A stretch of DNA of 17,385 nt from Vulcanimicrobiota bacterium. GTDB taxonomy: Bacteria > Vulcanimicrobiota > Vulcanimicrobiia > Vulcanimicrobiales > Vulcanimicrobiaceae. Numbering within the stretch: position 1 is the stretch's first letter; each line of letters begins with the position of its first letter. Positions 15,866-17,385 of the stretch are shown here, piece by piece. The notes beneath the pieces are model-generated. The model was not told the origin of the DNA and searched no databases. It saw only the letters and a program-made list of their open reading frames with translations. The stretch spans positions 1-17,385 of the forward strand of contig JACRUB010000019.1 of assembly GCA_014305015.1 (NCBI GenBank), read 5' to 3'. A program made the translations under genes and the position numbers.

Positions 15866-16220
15866 GATGAAAAGCGAGACATCATCAAGGAATACGGAGT
15901 CTTGGGCGCCCGACCAGCCTGAGACGTCACGTGTCTGCAGCTCCCTTCGGAAGTTTCCCATCAGCGGCGATCCGGACGACCGGTTCATCTCGGCGTCGCA
16001 CGTGGAACGGCAAAACTTCAGGATGCGAATGTCGATGCGTCGCTTCACCCGGCTCACGAACGGCTTCTCGAAGAAGGCCACAGAACGCAGACCATGCGCT
16101 CGCGCTCCACTTTGTTTACTACAACTTCTGCCGGAAGGTTCGACAATCAAGACAACACCGGCGATCGCAGCAGGACTGACGGATCTTTATTGGACCGTTC
16201 ACGATCTCGCGCTTGCCTGA
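15866..16220 (+). pseudogene. frameshifted remnant of an IS1-like transposase
   Basis: Pieces of the C-terminal half of a transposase appear in order but in different frames: DIIKEYG (15878-15898); GDPDDRFISASHVERQN, then MRMSMRRFTRLTNGFSKK up to 16076; NADHALALHFVYYNFCRK (16084-16137); and KTTPAIAAGLTD up to a stop at 16218-16220. This is the characteristic end of transposases usually annotated as IS1 family, including the HVERQN catalytic Glu block. At least three frame changes (near 15900, 16080 and 16140) show it is dead. The N-terminal half and the element's terminal repeats were not found. It points away from the transfer operon. The open minus-strand frame across it (15785-16150) is most likely a shadow. 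Confidence 0.75.
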
Positions 16221-16909
16221 CCTCATTAAAGGGGAAGCCGCTTAAAAGCCCAGGTGTTCCTGTTGTGGAGGCTCGCTTATTTGCAGAACCTTGGGCCATC
16301 CCGGTAAGGAGTACAGCCGCGGCTTCGAAGACCTCCGCCGGCGTGTCTGCGCGCAGTCTGACGTCACGTACGCCACGGGGGCCGCCCCAACACAACGACA
16401 CTGTACTGATGCAATCCGAAGATTAGCTGAGATACCGCTTAGAGGGTGGGCTCGCGCAGAGCCGACGAATCGAGATCAGTTTTTGCGGTCAAGAAGATGT
16501 AGTCCGGATCCATCATTTGAAATCTGCAGCGTTGAGGCGGTGAATCGCGACGGCGTGTTCGCACTGGATGCAGCAGAGTTCGCGAGCGGGAAAGAAATTC
16601 AAAAAGAACCCCGTTCGTAGAAGGCCAGGTCGCTGACTGTCGTGCATCAGCGACGAGCACCGCCAGCGACCGTTTACGACAGGTTCAAACCAGCGCCGGT
16701 AAGCCCTACCTTAGTTGGTCTAAACTCTCAAAGTAACAGTTGGGAAACATGTCGCGTTGCGCGGTTTGCGGCGCTTCAAGTGACTAATTCGACGCGAGTG
16801 TGGAGGCCGACGCGAGGTCCCAAAGGCATCGCAATTCTCCCGTGAAAGTCGTGGTTCGTGGCACCAACGCGCGTTAGGCGCCTGATAAAAAGATGGGGAC
16901 CAGCCAGAG
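16221..16909. other. degenerate intergenic stretch
   Basis: About 690 bases follow the transposase remnant. Short frames are open on both strands (for example 16147-16401 minus, containing ADTPAEVFEAAAVLLTG, and 16291-16620 plus), but no family motif or convincing start site is seen and the frames interrupt each other. A TTCAAAC string near 16684 resembles a tRNA T-loop, but no arm pairs around it. In conjugative elements this side of traG often carries regulators or relaxase genes; none could be recognised. Confidence 0.45.
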
Positions 16910-17149
16910 ATGGCAAGCGATTTCTCGTCGGCGGCGAGATGCCCAACGTCTTCGCCACGTTCGACCTGGACCGAAATCGCCGCGTTCCTCTGCACCAATG
17001 GTCCGACCAACGTGCAATCACTGGTTGCGGCGTTCAACGTGCACCAGCAATCAATGCTGCGGCTGCTGCAAGCGGCGGAGCGTAGCGGACTGGTGCAGCG
17101 TACGATATCTGTTTCCGGTTACAGCACGTACAATCGCATCAATTGCTGA
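16910..17149 (+). CDS. small putative winged-helix protein or remnant
   Basis: This is a 79-residue frame. Its first 20 residues are Ser/Arg-rich and unlike a fold. From residue 21, WTEIAAFL, VQSLVAAFNVHQQSMLRLL and AAERSGLVQRTISVSG follow the pattern of a winged helix-turn-helix such as ArsR- or MarR-like regulators: a helix, the turn with LVAAFNVHQQSM, a recognition helix and a beta wing. Another frame (16858-17085) also reads plausibly up to about 16990, so this may be the end of a frameshifted regulator. GGGGA lies about 13 nt before the ATG. It converges with the HAF-repeat gene 57 nt away. Assignment is by eye only. Confidence 0.35.
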   Translation: MASDFSSAARCPTSSPRSTWTEIAAFLCTNGPTNVQSLVAAFNVHQQSMLRLLQAAERSGLVQRTISVSGYSTYNRINC

Positions 17150-17206
17150 TTCTCCATGTTCGAAGACGGGCGTCAGCTGGGCGCAAGGCGTTCGGCGACG
17201 CGAGTC

Positions 17207-17385
17207 TTAATTTGGAGTCAGCACAAATGCATGATCCTTCCCGTGGATCGTTCCATCCCCGACGATCTCTCCGGAGTCGTTCACGCTGTAGGCCTCTTCA
17301 AGGAACCATCCGGAGCGAGCCGGAATCAAGTTGTTGAGGTCCCGCATCTTCCCGAAGCTATACACGAAGGCGTGTTCGACATAAC
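17207..17385 (-). CDS. C-terminus of a HAF-repeat extracellular protein (partial)
   Basis: The last 58 residues of a protein enter from the right edge on the minus strand. Two HAF units are visible: HAFVYSFGKMRDLNNLIP, then GWFLEEAYSVNDSGEIVGDG and HAFVLTP just before the TAA stop. This matches the ending of proteins annotated as probable extracellular repeat, HAF family: predicted secreted beta-propeller-like proteins of unknown function. The gene starts outside the window. It has no evident link to conjugation and may mark host chromosome or unrelated cargo. Confidence 0.8.
   Translation of the reverse strand, partial: YVEHAFVYSFGKMRDLNNLIPARSGWFLEEAYSVNDSGEIVGDGTIHGKDHAFVLTPN

Noticed and set aside
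15785..16150. Minus-strand frame of 121 codons upstream of traG
   Set aside because: It lies antisense to the clear transposase homology on the plus strand and has no recognisable motif, so it is most likely a shadow of the pseudogene.
16682..16700. GGTTCAAACC resembling a tRNA T-loop
   Set aside because: Flanking bases do not pair into a T-arm and no acceptor or anticodon arm could be found.

Overview
The window looks like part of an integrated conjugative element, or of a plasmid, from a Gram-negative-type bacterium. Most of it (about 3.2-15.7 kb) is one tightly packed minus-strand operon for a complete P-type (Trb/VirB) type IV secretion system. The order is traG-trbB-trbC-trbD-trbE-trbJ-trbL-trbF-trbG-trbI, followed by a VirB1-like lytic transglycosylase and a TraF-type pilin peptidase. 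This core order is the one known from Ti-plasmid and Tn4371-like elements. Signal peptides, a TrbG/TrbI outer-membrane core and a periplasmic transglycosylase imply a two-membrane cell. A truncated HAF-repeat protein at the right edge is of a type common in Acidobacteriota and some other uncultured or soil lineages, but the host cannot be fixed from this window.

Layout from left to right. Positions 1-173 hold a near-consensus minus-strand promoter followed about 40 bases later by a terminator hairpin with no ORF between them: a candidate small RNA or attenuated leader. Positions 173-1331 hold a minus-strand pair, a DUF3800 protein then a small protein resembling PBECR/RelE-like nucleases, separated by 4 nt. 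About 1.06 kb (1332-2394) has no convincing gene. Positions 2395-3109 hold a toxin-first HigBA-type module (Gp49-like toxin, XRE antitoxin), probably with its own promoter. Positions 3235-15675 hold the transfer operon. Positions 15710-15790 hold an intrinsic terminator and two perfect inverted repeats just upstream of traG. Positions 15866-16220 hold a frameshifted remnant of an IS1-like transposase on the plus strand. Positions 16221-17385 are degenerate sequence with one small possible winged-helix ORF and the C-terminus of the HAF-repeat protein.

How the genes work together: TraG couples DNA substrate to the channel. TrbB and TrbE are cytoplasmic ATPases. TrbC is the pilin and TraF its predicted maturation/cyclisation peptidase. 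TrbD, TrbF and TrbL form the inner-membrane part, TrbG and TrbI the envelope-spanning core, TrbJ a pilus-tip or assembly factor, and the transglycosylase opens the peptidoglycan. The toxin-antitoxin module directly after traF would stabilise the element. The DUF3800/nuclease pair, visibly AT-richer than the transfer genes (28 of 60 G/C at 241-300 against 38 of 60 at 10621-10680), looks like accessory cargo. No relaxase, integrase, replication gene or oriT could be identified.

Most notable points: the TrbE ATPase has Gly where the Walker B Asp belongs, TraG has Glu at its equivalent position, and the left edge carries a candidate small RNA next to a possible nuclease-type cargo operon.
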